DNA from: Sphingobium sp.
Lineage (GTDB): Bacteria > Pseudomonadota > Alphaproteobacteria > Sphingomonadales > Sphingomonadaceae
DNA: 64,000 nt
Assembly: GCA_017745115.1 (NCBI GenBank)
Contig: JAGIAA010000005.1
Span: 55,889 to 119,888, forward strand
Direction: 5' to 3'
The position numbers were made by a program, and so were the translations under genes. Within the stretch, counting starts at the first letter, position 1. Every line of letters begins with the position of its first letter. The notes under the pieces are model-generated. The model was not told the origin of the DNA. It did not search any database and saw only the letters and a list, made by a program, of their open reading frames with translations. Positions 1 to 8,902 of the stretch are shown here, in pieces.

Positions 1-1
1 C

Positions 2-1099
2 GATGTCGAAAGCTATGGCGGCGCGCTGGTCGCCGACCTGTTCGGCAATGAGCGCTATTTCGCCGACGCCGACGCGTTCTGGGCCGCGCAGAACGCCGTC
101 ATCGACGAACGCTGCGCCGCCTATCTCGAGGCCGGGTGGAGCGACATCGTCGTCATCCCGCCGTCCGAGCGGTTCGATAGCTGGGAGCATGAGAAGGCGG
201 CGAAGCGCAAGGGCGGGCGCGTCTATGTCGATGTCCGCGCCAATGGCGAGGTGGTCTTCCACGAAGGCTATCTGACCCGCGCCGAGGCCCGCCGCGCGGC
301 GCGGGGCGAGCCGGTCGCCGCCACCGAAAAGCCCGTCCGCGCCGAGATCACCAGCGCGCTCGGAAGCTATGTGGACCTGCACCGCCATGCCGCCGTGCGG
401 GCGGCGCTGTGCGGTCACTCGGGGGTGGCGCTGCGCTTGATGGTGGCGCACGCGATCATCGGCTCGCCGCTCTGGACGGTGCGGCCCGACAGCCAATCGA
501 CCCGCAACGACGCAATCCGCGAGAGCGTCGAAACCAGCCCCGGCGAAACCCGGTTCGACGAGCATCGCCGCGCGGTGCTGGCGGTGCTCGGCCTGTCCGA
601 TGAAGAGCCGACCGTCACCGGCGGCAATGGCGACGATCATGGCCTGTGCCAGATCTTCCATCGGCTGCTGGAGCTTCCCGATGGCGTCGTGCTCGACATC
701 GTCGCGGTGGCGATGGGCGAGACGCTCAGCGTTGGCAGCGCCGCCGTCGATGCGGTCGGCAACCATCTCGGCATCGACATGGCCGACTGGTGGCAGGCCG
801 ACGCCTGCCTGTTCGAGCTGGTCCGCGACCGTGAGGTGGCGAGCGCGCTGCTTACCGAGATCGCGGGCAAGGTGGTCGCCAAGGCCAACGAGAACGAGAA
901 GGCCAAGACCGTCAAGAAGATCGCCCGCGATCATCTGGAGGGCGCGAACGGACGCGCTAAGGTCGAGCGCTGGGTGCCGCGCTGGATGCGCTTCCCGCCC
1001 GCCGTCTATACCGCGCGCGGCGGGGTCGCGACCATCGCTGCAGCGGCGCGGGCGCTCCCCATTTCGCCGGACCCCGAGGCGGAGAAGCTCGCCGCCTGA
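2..1099 (+). CDS. ParB-like partition/ICE protein, C-terminal part (5' end outside window)
   Basis: The frame is open from base 2 with no start codon, so the N-terminal ParB/DNA-binding part lies upstream of the window. The visible 365 residues include a tract rich in Asp, Trp and Ala (GNERYFADADAFWAAQ), a charged linker with WEHEKAAKRKGG, and a helical C-terminus ending in PDPEAEKLAA. This matches the C-terminal half of the long ParB/RepB-like proteins carried by sphingomonad and rhizobial plasmids and ICEs. Those proteins are thought to act in element maintenance or gene control. The neighbours (HU, DUF736, TraF, relaxase) support a mobile-element setting. The family call rests on overall resemblance because the diagnostic N-terminus is not visible. 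Confidence 0.6.
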   Translation, partial: DVESYGGALVADLFGNERYFADADAFWAAQNAVIDERCAAYLEAGWSDIVVIPPSERFDSWEHEKAAKRKGGRVYVDVRANGEVVFHEGYLTRAEARRAARGEPVAATEKPVRAEITSALGSYVDLHRHAAVRAALCGHSGVALRLMVAHAIIGSPLWTVRPDSQSTRNDAIRESVETSPGETRFDEHRRAVLAVLGLSDEEPTVTGGNGDDHGLCQIFHRLLELPDGVVLDIVAVAMGETLSVGSAAVDAVGNHLGIDMADWWQADACLFELVRDREVASALLTEIAGKVVAKANENEKAKTVKKIARDHLEGANGRAKVERWVPRWMRFPPAVYTARGGVATIAAAARALPISPDPEAEKLAA

Positions 1100-1106
1100 C
1101 CGGAAA

Positions 1107-1136
1107 GGCGCGGGCGGAAAGCCAGCCGCCCGCGCC
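1107..1136 (+). terminator. Hairpin after the ParB-like gene
   Basis: A perfect 11-bp inverted repeat (GGCGCGGGCGG at 1107-1117 and its complement at 1126-1136, 8-nt loop) starts 8 bases after the stop codon at 1099. There is no U-tract, so it may be a weak or Rho-assisted terminator. Confidence 0.45.
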
Positions 1137-1168
1137 ACCCGGCCACCCTCCGGGAAGGCAAGAAATCG

Positions 1169-1205
1169 CGCCGTGCGCCTCGGCTTCTGGCCTCGGCGCA
1201 CGGCG
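1169..1205 (-). terminator. Intrinsic-type terminator of the HU-like gene
   Basis: A perfect 11-bp inverted repeat (CGCCGTGCGCC at 1169-1179, complement at 1195-1205) lies just past the stop of the minus-strand HU gene. On the minus strand it is followed by CGATTTCTT, a short T-rich tract. Confidence 0.55.
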
Positions 1206-1211
1206 ATTCTG

Positions 1212-1484
1212 TCAGCGGGCGAGCCGGTCCTTGAACGCCTTCGCCGCCTTGAACGAGACCCGGGTGGTCGGCGGGATCACGATCCTCTCGCCGGTTCGGG
1301 GATTGCGGCCCGGCCGTGCCGGACGCCGCGTGACGCCGAATTTTCCGAACCCGGCGAGCGCGACGTCGCCCTTGGCGGCACCCGCCACGATCGCATCGAG
1401 CACATCGGCGACCATCGCCCGCGCCTCCGCCTTGCTGATGTTCCTGGCCGTGGCGAACGCTTCGGCGATGTCGTTCATGGTCAT
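1212..1484 (-). CDS. HU/IHF-family DNA-binding protein
   Basis: This 90-residue protein has the full length and pattern of HU-family histone-like proteins. It has an N-terminal helical dimerisation part (NDIAEAFATARNISKAEA), then GFGKFGVTRRPARPGRNP, which is the DNA-bending beta-arm signature GxFxxxxRxxRxGRNP, then TGERIVIPPTTRVSFKAAKAFK. The chosen ATG at 1484 gives the canonical N-terminus. HU proteins bend DNA non-specifically and assist recombination, replication and repression. Element-borne copies are common on ICEs and plasmids, where they may package or silence the element. It is transcribed towards the ParB-like gene and both have hairpins in the gap. Confidence 0.9.
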   Translation of the reverse strand: MTMNDIAEAFATARNISKAEARAMVADVLDAIVAGAAKGDVALAGFGKFGVTRRPARPGRNPRTGERIVIPPTTRVSFKAAKAFKDRLAR

Positions 1485-1949
1485 GCGGCTGATCCCCCGG
1501 ATTTGGCTGCCGGCCCGCGCAGGGGACTGCGAGGCCGACCTCGACCGAGACAGCCGTCGCGCGGATTCGGGTAACGCGCGTGTCCGTTTTCGCCTGAACG
1601 TGGTGCGCAATGTCGTGCTCCAGCAGCGCCGATCGAGCCGCTGACCGCGTCCAAAGTCGTGGCCGATCAGCCAATGCGATGCCGTGAGTTGGACCTTGTC
1701 AGGAGGCAAGTCCGCCCTTCGGCCTCTTCGACACGGCGTCCTGCGGCAGGCCGTCCGGCGCCGCAACGCGGGCGTTCGAACTTTCTTCCCCGAGCGCGTG
1801 CCGCGCTCTCCTCGCGGACCAAGAAAGCCCGCCGCCCGCGTCCTCCGCTGCGCTTCGGCCCTGCGGGTGCGGCCCCGTCCTTGGCTGCCGCCGATGTCCG
1901 CCTGTCGAGGCCGCACTGGGCGGTCTCGCGACAGACAAGGAGATACATC
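1485..1949. other. Intergenic region upstream of the first DUF736 gene, no gene seen
   Basis: No convincing reading frame is visible in these 465 bases. It must hold the promoter of the minus-strand HU gene and that of the plus-strand DUF736 gene. A 7-bp inverted repeat (CTTTCTT at 1781-1787, AAGAAAG at 1821-1827) stands about 160 bases upstream of the DUF736 start, in a highly GC-rich context. Confidence 0.5.
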
Positions 1950-2249
1950 ATGGCACAGATCGGCACTTTCAGCCGCGATGATAGCGGCGCTTTCACCGGC
2001 TCGATCCGGACGCTGACGCTCAACGTCAAGGCGACGATCCGTCCCGTTGGCCGGGACAACGACAAGGCGCCCGACCACCGCGTCTTCGCCGGCGCGGTCG
2101 AGATCGGCGCCGGCTGGTCCAAGGCGGCGCGCGAGACCGGCGCCGAATATCTGAGCCTCAAGCTCGACGATCCGTCGCTTCCCTCGCCGATCTACGCCCA
2201 GCTCGTCCAGGGCGACAAGGGCGAGCACAAGCTGATCTGGTCGCGCTGA
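1950..2249 (+). CDS. DUF736 family protein (copy 1)
   Basis: This 99-residue protein begins [19 protein letters not shown], the standard DUF736 N-terminus, and ends [12 protein letters not shown], also standard. The start ATG has an excellent Shine-Dalgarno (AAGGAGA, 7 bases upstream). DUF736 proteins are small, mostly beta-strand proteins of unknown function. They are almost always found on alphaproteobacterial plasmids and ICEs next to transfer genes, as here. A second, divergent copy lies at 11084-11377 on the same element, near the 7-deazaguanine operon. Function is unknown and the family call is firm. Confidence 0.9.
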   Translation: MAQIGTFSRDDSGAFTGSIRTLTLNVKATIRPVGRDNDKAPDHRVFAGAVEIGAGWSKAARETGAEYLSLKLDDPSLPSPIYAQLVQGDKGEHKLIWSR

Positions 2250-2377
2250 CCGGGACGCGCTCGCGGGGGTGTCGGAACGCCAAATCGTTTCGACACTCCC
2301 CGAGCGGGGTCGGCGCGCGGATGCTCGGGGACGCGCCGGCACCTTCGCCGCCGCGCGAGAATCGGACCCCGATAACC

Positions 2378-2608
2378 ATGCAGGACGACAGCGATATCGA
2401 CCGCGCGGGCCGCGCCAAGCGCGGCTCACCCTTCCTTACCACCGACCAGGCCGCCGCTTATCTCAAGATATCGGCGAAGTCGCTGAAGCGGCTGCGGCGC
2501 GACGGCAAAGGCCCCGCGTTTCGCCGCCACTGCCGCTTCGTCCAATATCATATCGATGATCTTGACGACTGGAGCCGCGACAGCGGCGCGCGGGAGTCGG
2601 GGCGGTGA
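2378..2608 (+). CDS. Small helix-turn-helix (excisionase/MerR-like) protein
   Basis: This 76-residue protein contains FLTTDQAAAYLKISAKSLKRL followed by RRDGKGPAFRRH. That is the winged-HTH pattern of excisionase-type DNA-binding domains (HTH_17). The ATG at 2378 is preferred because upstream codons read low-complexity Pro/Arg sequence. Its stop overlaps the GTG start of the TraF gene by four bases (GTGA), so the two are translationally coupled. In related elements such a gene precedes traF and the transglycosylase gene and is taken to be a regulator of the transfer module. That role is inferred. Confidence 0.75.
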   Translation: MQDDSDIDRAGRAKRGSPFLTTDQAAAYLKISAKSLKRLRRDGKGPAFRRHCRFVQYHIDDLDDWSRDSGARESGR

Positions 2609-3186
2609 ACCGGCGGTCGCGGATCGGCGGCGACATGCCGCTGCTCGCCTGGGGCGACGCGTTGCGCGCGCGGAAAATCCGTCGCCGCACGCTCAACCGG
2701 CGCATCGCCGCCGTCGCGGTCGGTGCCGCGATTCTGCTCAGCTCGGCGGCAGTTCCGCCGGCGCCGCGCCTCGTCTGGAACGCGAGCGCCAGCGCACCAA
2801 TCGGGCTGTATTCGGTCGCGCCGGGTGCCGTCGTCGAGCCGGGCGACATGGTGATCGCGCGGGTGCCGGAACCCTATCGCCGGCTCGCCGCGAACCGCCG
2901 CTACCTGCCGATCAATGTGCCGCTGGTGAAGCGCGTCGCGGCCGCAGCCGGCGACGAGGTCTGCGCGCTCGGACAGGAAATCTTCGTCAATGGTCGCTGG
3001 ACCGCCGAGCGCCGACTCGCCGATGGTGCGGGCCGAGCGATGCCGATATGGACCGGCTGCCTGCGGTTGCGCGGTCGCCAGCTCTTCCTGTTGATGGACG
3101 CGTCGGCCTCGTTCGACGGGCGGTACTTCGGAGTGACCGAGGGCGCCGACATGATCGGCAGGGCGCAGTTGCTATGGGCGCGCTGA
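2605..3186 (+). CDS. traF: TraF-type S26 family conjugative signal peptidase
   Basis: The 193-residue protein has one N-terminal membrane segment (AAVAVGAAILLSSAAV) and then the S26 signal-peptidase core. The catalytic Ser lies in ASASAPIGLYSV (S-x-P-x-G-L-Y) and the catalytic Lys in VPLVKRVAAAAGDEVC. These are the two hallmarks of TraF/LepB proteases. TraF proteins of this class mature the pilin of type IV secretion or plasmid transfer systems by cleavage and cyclisation. A GTG start at 2605 overlaps the preceding stop; an internal ATG at 2635 is an alternative. It overlaps the following transglycosylase by 13 bases. Confidence 0.88.
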   Translation: MNRRSRIGGDMPLLAWGDALRARKIRRRTLNRRIAAVAVGAAILLSSAAVPPAPRLVWNASASAPIGLYSVAPGAVVEPGDMVIARVPEPYRRLAANRRYLPINVPLVKRVAAAAGDEVCALGQEIFVNGRWTAERRLADGAGRAMPIWTGCLRLRGRQLFLLMDASASFDGRYFGVTEGADMIGRAQLLWAR

Positions 3187-3785
3187 GGCTCTTGCTCGCC
3201 GCCGCTGCGCTGGCGATTTCCGGCACGGCGCAGGCCGAATCCGTCGCCGACTGGCGGCCCTATATCGTCGAGGCATCGAACCGCTTCGGCGTGCCGGTGA
3301 CATGGATCGAGACGGTGATGCAGGCCGAAAGCCGGGGCCGGACCACCCTCAATGGCCGGCCGATCCGGTCTTCGGCCGGCGCGATGGGGCTTATGCAGCT
3401 GATGCCGCCGACCTGGGCCGAGATGCGCGCACGGCTCGGTCTCGGCACCAATCCCGACGATCCGCGCGACAATATCCTCGCCGGCACCTTCTACCTACGG
3501 CTGATGTACGACCGCTTCGGCTATCCAGGGCTGTTCGCCGCCTACAATGCCGGTCCCAGGCGCTATGCGGACTATCTCGCCGGGCGCGGCAGGTTGCCGT
3601 CGGAGACGGTCGGCTATCTCGCCAGCGTCGCGCCTTCGGCAGCGGGCACAGCAGCCGCGCCGGTGCGACCAACCCCACCGCCGTCGATCTTCGCGGTGCG
3701 CAGGGATGCGCGTCCCACCGATCCGGCCGAGGCGAAATCCCCACCCGCGTCGTCGCTGTTCGTCGACCTTTCACAGGGGAATTGA
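3174..3785 (+). CDS. Lytic transglycosylase (SLT domain, VirB1-like)
   Basis: The 203-residue product begins with a Sec signal peptide (LRLLLAAAALAISGTAQAES) followed by a goose-type lysozyme/SLT domain. It contains the catalytic Glu in IETVMQAESRGR, then GAMGLMQLMPPTW and the AAYNAGP motif. The C-terminus is a Pro/Ala-rich tail. Such enzymes cut peptidoglycan to open a path for the conjugation machine. Its start lies inside the end of traF, so the genes are co-transcribed. The presence of traF, transglycosylase and relaxase genes together supports a conjugative module whose mating-pair genes lie outside the window. Confidence 0.9.
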   Translation: MGALRLLLAAAALAISGTAQAESVADWRPYIVEASNRFGVPVTWIETVMQAESRGRTTLNGRPIRSSAGAMGLMQLMPPTWAEMRARLGLGTNPDDPRDNILAGTFYLRLMYDRFGYPGLFAAYNAGPRRYADYLAGRGRLPSETVGYLASVAPSAAGTAAAPVRPTPPPSIFAVRRDARPTDPAEAKSPPASSLFVDLSQGN

Positions 3786-3840
3786 GGCGATGGTGTCCGT
3801 CACCGAGAGGAAGGAAGCTCGTCTCGACAGGCCCATCATG

Positions 3841-3968
3841 ACGGGTGGCGGAACGGCTGTCAAGGCCCGCGGGTGCCCCCCAATTTGCTTCGCAAATCGG
3901 TTCCCCCCACGTCCGCTTCGCGGCGCTGCGCTTCGCTCCGCGGCCCTGACAGCCGTTCCGCCACCCGT
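3841..3968. repeat. Long inverted repeat with perfect 22-bp arms
   Basis: Bases 3841-3862 and 3947-3968 are exact reverse complements (arms start ACGGGTGGCGG). The 84-base spacer contains a smaller hairpin (ATTTG-CTTCG-CAAAT style) and runs of C. It lies between the transglycosylase gene and the next gene. It could be an attenuator, a protein-binding site or a transfer-related site; nothing in the sequence decides this. Confidence 0.75.
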
Positions 3969-4017
3969 CCCTCAGACGCCGTTCTCGATGATGAGGACGC
4001 GAAGTTTGGAGGTCATC

Positions 4018-4377
4018 ATGGGCATGTATCAGAGTATCGGAACGGCGTCGGATCGCGTGATGAACGCATTGGTCGCTGGACTCGAACTGGAGTTCGGACG
4101 CGGTGCCGGGGAGGCCTTGGCGCATCGGTTTCTGGAAGCGGAGGAAGCGGATTTCCGCTGGGATGCACGGGTCGAGGAGCGCTGGATCGGGGCTTACGAG
4201 AGCATCGATGACGAGGATTTCGAACTCGACCGGATAGCGATTTGCGGGCGGCTCGACGGCAAGTGGTTCTGCGCCACCATGCTCGTGGATGGCGAAGGCC
4301 GGGCGCACGGGATGCTGGGGTGCCGCCAGTTCAGATCGCTGGTCAGGGCGCGGGATGCGATGCTCGATGCGCACTGA
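4018..4377 (+). CDS. Conserved mobile-element hypothetical protein
   Basis: This 119-residue protein begins MGMYQSIGTASDRVMNALVAG. It is acidic (EEADFRWDARVEERWIGAYE, SIDDEDFELDRI) and ends in QFRSLVRARDAMLDAH. The start ATG is placed by a GGAGGT Shine-Dalgarno 6 bases upstream. I do not recognise a named domain. It sits between a transglycosylase gene and the relaxase gene and is followed by a clear terminator, so it forms its own transcription unit or ends the traF unit. The acidic composition would fit a DNA-mimic or protein-binding role, which is only a guess. Confidence 0.7.
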   Translation: MGMYQSIGTASDRVMNALVAGLELEFGRGAGEALAHRFLEAEEADFRWDARVEERWIGAYESIDDEDFELDRIAICGRLDGKWFCATMLVDGEGRAHGMLGCRQFRSLVRARDAMLDAH

Positions 4378-4393
4378 TCGCAGGACATTTCGC

Positions 4394-4437
4394 GGGGAGA
4401 GGCGGCGTCGGAAGGCGTTCGTCTCTCCCCCTTTTTT
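4394..4437 (+). terminator. Intrinsic terminator
   Basis: An 8-bp stem (GGGGAGAG at 4394-4401, CTCTCCCC at 4423-4430) is followed by C and a run of six T (4432-4437). It begins 17 bases after the stop of the acidic hypothetical gene and separates it from the relaxase gene. Confidence 0.85.
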
Positions 4438-4539
4438 GAGCCTGGATGGTGGAAAGGAGGGAAGAGAGGTGAAACAAGATAAAGGCAGTCTCCATCGAGA
4501 CATGCCAAGTCATTGTCTGCACATCCTTTTTCTGCGAGA

Positions 4540-4564
4540 CTGTCTCTCACGCCCCTGGAGACAG
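4540..4564. other. Small hairpin upstream of the relaxase gene (possible transfer-origin element)
   Basis: A 7-bp inverted repeat (CTGTCTC at 4540-4546, GAGACAG at 4558-4564) lies 65 bases before the relaxase start in an AT-richer stretch. Origins of transfer often lie directly upstream of their relaxase gene and carry such repeats, but no nick-site consensus was recognised. Confidence 0.25.
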
Positions 4565-4628
4565 AGTTTTCAGGAATCGCGGTTTTCGGCCATTTTCAGC
4601 CCGAAATCGCGAGACTCAGGCATGTTCC

Positions 4629-6592
4629 ATGCCTGACGACGAGTTCACCCCCAAGCTCGGCCGCAAGCGCAGCAAGAACGGCAAGCACGCCGTCAAATAT
4701 GGCGGGCGCATCCTCGCCGCGGCTCGGCTCGCCGGCGTCAAGACCGGGGTCAAATCGCGCCGCTTCGACGGCAGCCGAATTGGGCGCGGCGCCAGCATGG
4801 GACGGCTGCTGTCGAGCCGCGACCGGCTTGCCGGGTTTCGCGGTCGCCGCGCGGTCGTGAAGGTCAGCCTGATCCGGCTTGCCGGCAAGGCCGGACAGGT
4901 CGCCCGCGCGCACATGCGCTATGTCCAGCGCGACGGTGTCACGCGTGAGGGTCTGCCGGGCGAGCTTTATGGTCCTGAGACAGACCGCGCTGATGGCGAC
5001 GATTTCCTCAAGCGCACGGGCGGCGACCGGCACCAGTTCCGCTTCATCGTCTCCGCCGAGGACGGTGCTGAATATCCCGACCTCAAACCCTATGTCCGGC
5101 GCTTCATGGGGCAGGTCGAACAGGACCTGGGCACGAAGCTCGACTGGGTCGCGGTTGACCACTTCAATACCGAGCGCCCGCACACGCATATCGTGCTGCG
5201 CGGCGTTGATGATCGCGGCGACAATCTCATCATCGCGCGCGAGTATATTTCACACGGCCTTCGCGAGCGCGCGTCCGAGCTGGTTACGCTCGATCTGGGG
5301 CCGCGCACCGACCGCGAGATCGAGGACCGTTTGCGCCATGATGTCGATCAGGAACGGCTGACCGCGATCGATCGCCGACTGCTGCGGCGGATGGACGCCG
5401 GGCGGGAAGTCTCGGCCGCCGACAATGACCCCTTCCAGCAATCGATCGCGGCGGGGCGGCTGCGCAAGCTGAAAGCGATGGATCTGGCCGACGACATCGG
5501 CGGCGGCCGCTACCGGCTCGCCGATGGGTTGGAGGACACGCTGCGCCACATGGGCGAGCGCGGCGACATCATCCGTCTCATGCAGCGCGAGCTGTCCGCC
5601 AAGCGGCTCGACCGCGCCGGGGTCGAGCAGGTGGTGTCGAGTAACCTCAGCCAACCGCTGGTCGGTCGGGTCATCAAGCGCGGCTTTTCCGACGAGCATC
5701 GCGATCGGCATTATCTGATGGTCGATGGTGTGGATGGCAGAGTTCACTATGTCGATATCGGTCGCGGCGATTCTATGCCCTCGGTGCCCGAAGGTGCGAC
5801 CGTCCGGATCGCGCCGTCGCGATTAGAGGCGACCCAGGCCGACCGCACCGTCGATGCGGTCGCGCGTGCCAATGGCGGGCGCTACTCGATCGACCTGCAT
5901 CTACGTCACGATCCGAACGCCAGCGAGCCGTTTGCAACCAGTCATGTCCGGCGATTGGAGGCGATGCGCCGCGTGGGCGCCGGGCCGGAGCGACAGGCGG
6001 ACGGCAGCTGGACGATTCCCAGTGACCATCTGGCGCGGGCGGAAGCCTTTGCCGGGCGGCAGCACCGCGACCGGCCGGTTGCGCTTTCGATTCTGTCGCA
6101 GCGGCCGGTCGGCGATCTTGTGGCGATCAAGGCGCCGACATGGCTCGACCGGGAGCTGGATTCGGGGGCATCCGTCACGGCCCGTGATGCCGGCTTCGGC
6201 CGTGAAGTGCGGACGGCCCTGGCGTGCCGGCGACAGTGGCTGTCGAGCAGCAGCTTGCCGATGGAGAGGGGCGGTCGTTTCGGCTCCGCGAAGGTGCCTT
6301 GGAAAGTCTTCGGCAGCGCGAGCTTCAACGAGAAGGCGGGCGGCTCGCCCAACAGCTCGGCAAGCGGTTCGAGCTAGCCAGCGACGGCGAGCGGATCGAG
6401 GGCGTGATCGCCCGGCGCGTCGACGTCGAAAGCGGCAGCTACGCGGTGGTCGAGCGGTCGCGGGATTTCACGCTGGTACCCTGGCGCGATGTCCTCGAAC
6501 GCAACATCGGCAAGGCGGCCTCGGGAATCATGCGGGCAGATGGCATCAGCTGGCAATTCGGCCGCGGCCGGTCGGGCCCGGCGATCTCATAG
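4629..6592 (+). pseudogene. Relaxase (DUF3363, VirD2-like), frameshifted
   Basis: The frame opens at ATG 4629 and reads a relaxase: a basic N-terminus, VKVSLIRLAGKAGQVARAHMRYVQRDG, and the metal-binding motif HFNTERPHTHIVLRG around residues 178-192 (H...PHxH). A long DUF3363-type C-terminal region follows. At about base 6240 the coding sense jumps. RRQWL is read in the first frame, but the expected continuation VEQQLADGEGRSF lies in the next frame up to 6592. One missing G (CTGTCGAG for CTGGTCGAG) explains it. The first frame stops early at 6377 after about 46 nonsense residues. The nuclease domain is intact, so a truncated relaxase might still nick DNA. A sequencing error is the main alternative. 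Confidence 0.85.
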
Positions 6593-6856
6593 TGTTAGGT
6601 CCGCGAAACCGGGCTTGTGGCGCATCTATCATAGGGCGAGAACGGAATGGAAGGATGCATTTCTTCAGTTTCGTCGCGGCTCGCTTGAGTCCTTCCGGTG
6701 TCGCCAAGGTGGGGGCTTACTAGGACGCTACGTCATAGCAAACCGACCCCGACGCAGATATTTGGGCCTGTCGTGTCAAGCGGCCACTTGGCTAGAGCGG
6801 CTCGGCAGTTGGTATTACTTACCAACACCCGCGAGAGGATGAAGTGAACCACTGCC

Positions 6857-8890
6857 TTGGCGAAATATGCTGACTTCACAACGAAGGTGCGCGAGGGACG
6901 CGTCGCCCCGCCGACCGGTCGCGGCTTCGATCCTAGCAGATGGACCGCGGAACGAGCGGTGTTCCCGGCTGGGATGGACGACGACGCGCTTCATACGACC
7001 GGGCTGTGGCTTCATGCTGCGCTCAGCGCTCGCTGGCAACGAATTGAGGCGCTAGGGTTTGCGGTCCTGAACCCCGCCTTCACCTATCAGCTCATTGCGA
7101 TGGCCGCGAACAGAGCTGAGCTGGAGATCAGCAGACGGCTCGACGCGGCAATCGCTGATACCAGGGGAGACACGCCCTTTTATGGGATCGCCGCCCTTCG
7201 GCTTGGGGACCGTGACGAGGAGGCCGCGACTGCGGACATGCGCCGAACCGGCCTGATCGACACGCTTGGTAAGGCCGTCGCGACCGCCGGCATCGCGTTC
7301 CGGCCCGACCAGCCCGCCTTCGGCGTTGACGAGATGAGAGAGGCGTTGGACAACTTCACGGACATATATCTGCTTGAGTTCCTTTGGAGCCGGGTCCTCT
7401 GGCTTGGGTGGTCGCTTGAAGGCGCAGGCCCCCCGTATCGCTTCATTGCTCTTGAGCCCGATCGGGTTGGCGAAGCGATGGTGGTCGCGGATTGGCGGCG
7501 GGAGCAGGTGGCGGCCGAGTTTGCGGCAACCTACGCGATGGAATGGAGTTCGCCGGAATCCGTTTTGCGGCCCTGCTGGGAGGTACGTGCGCGCGCTGTC
7601 CCAGGCGGGCTGGGCTTTCGTGCTCGACAGGTCGCGGCCGGTCGAGGGCGCCTTTCCCCAGCCACCGTCACGCTCGAGATCCTCAAGGCCGGCGAGCTTG
7701 GCCCGTATCTCGATCGACCGCTACCGCTTGTCGAGGGAGAGGTGCCGCTGTCCCTCAGGGACGTCGTCGAGGGCTGGGAGCTATTGTCCTTGGCTGCGAG
7801 CGATGCGGAGCGTCTGTTGAGGCAGGCACCCGCGCACGGGGGCGCCAATAGGCTATCGCTCGCGTTGCCGATCAACGTCCTCGTCGACCTTCTGGGAAAC
7901 CTCGGTTGGTCGCGAGGGAAATGCCTAGCGGTGATCGATTTCCTGACCTTCAAGGAGCGCTCGCAGGACGGTGTCTGGACGAAGCCGCTGCTGCGGTTCG
8001 GCACGCGCCGCCTGATGTTGCTAACTCCGCTGGTCAGCTGCAACCTGCTCCGGGTCGCTGAGCTTTGGGCGGCTGAGGGCGCCGGCGAGGTGCTTTTCGC
8101 CGAGCGCGGCAATGAGTTCGAGGCTCGCCTGCGAGCCTCGCTCGCCAAGAGCCTGGCGAACCGTTCATGGTCCGGCGATGCGATGGTCCTCGAGTCGGCA
8201 TGGGAGCCGCGCATCGACAAGGTATCCCGCGACATCGACCTAGCCTTTCGCATCGGGAACGTCGTCTTCATCGGCGAGATCAAGCTAAAGCGCTATCCGA
8301 ACTCGGCCGCGGAGGTAGGGCGGTATTTGCGCGAGTTCGAGAAGGCAGCCGGTCAGCTTGACATCCGGCTGAGCTACTTGCGCCAGAACCTCGTGGAGGT
8401 CTCGAGGCGAACTGCCTATGCAGGTGATCCAACTGACCTACGGATTGCCGGGTTCATCCTCAGCGGGACGCCGTTTGGCGCTGGGATGTCGGTGGGCGGC
8501 TACCCGGTCGTTGATCGCGACGCGCTCGATTTCTTCTTCGACAATGATTTCTTCCTGTCCTTCGCAACTGTCGAGCGTGCCTCGGGCTATGAGGGACGCC
8601 CGGCCGCGCCCGGAACCTCGATCCGGCTGGTCGACGACGATCCCGCGACCTGCATGCTCGGCTACCTCCTCGACCCACTTCATGTCCGACATGCCGAGCA
8701 TGGCCTTCGGCGGATCGAGCGCCACAATCGGTTGAAGGTCACCGGTGAGGCGCTGTCGTGGCCTGAGGGCTATGTTGAGCCGCCTCGGCCAGACGCTGAG
8801 GCGGCCCGCGCCATCACCACGTATCTGAGCTCGATGAAGGAGGACGCGCAACGCCGGGCGCGCGCGCAATTGGCGCTCGACGAGGGATGA
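6857..8890 (+). CDS. Large predicted PD-(D/E)XK-type nuclease, cargo gene
   Basis: This 677-residue protein has no family I can name. Residues about 459-476 read DIDLAFRIGNVVFIGEIKLK, an Asp followed after a beta-hairpin by E-x-K (D459/D461, E474, K476). This is the classic PD-(D/E)XK active-site layout, preceded by an alpha-helical stretch (GNEFEARLRASLAKSLAN). The N-terminal 420 residues are helical with Trp-rich patches, and the C-terminus is charged. The start is a TTG at 6857 after AGGATGAAG. It stands alone between two copies of the relaxase 3' end, so it is an acquired cargo gene. A restriction or defence nuclease is the best guess. It may act with the 7-deazaguanine operon about 2.5 kb beyond, but that link is inferred. 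Confidence 0.65.
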   Translation: MAKYADFTTKVREGRVAPPTGRGFDPSRWTAERAVFPAGMDDDALHTTGLWLHAALSARWQRIEALGFAVLNPAFTYQLIAMAANRAELEISRRLDAAIADTRGDTPFYGIAALRLGDRDEEAATADMRRTGLIDTLGKAVATAGIAFRPDQPAFGVDEMREALDNFTDIYLLEFLWSRVLWLGWSLEGAGPPYRFIALEPDRVGEAMVVADWRREQVAAEFAATYAMEWSSPESVLRPCWEVRARAVPGGLGFRARQVAAGRGRLSPATVTLEILKAGELGPYLDRPLPLVEGEVPLSLRDVVEGWELLSLAASDAERLLRQAPAHGGANRLSLALPINVLVDLLGNLGWSRGKCLAVIDFLTFKERSQDGVWTKPLLRFGTRRLMLLTPLVSCNLLRVAELWAAEGAGEVLFAERGNEFEARLRASLAKSLANRSWSGDAMVLESAWEPRIDKVSRDIDLAFRIGNVVFIGEIKLKRYPNSAAEVGRYLREFEKAAGQLDIRLSYLRQNLVEVSRRTAYAGDPTDLRIAGFILSGTPFGAGMSVGGYPVVDRDALDFFFDNDFFLSFATVERASGYEGRPAAPGTSIRLVDDDPATCMLGYLLDPLHVRHAEHGLRRIERHNRLKVTGEALSWPEGYVEPPRPDAEAARAITTYLSSMKEDAQRRARAQLALDEG

Positions 8891-8902
8891 CTTTTGGTTA
8901 GC

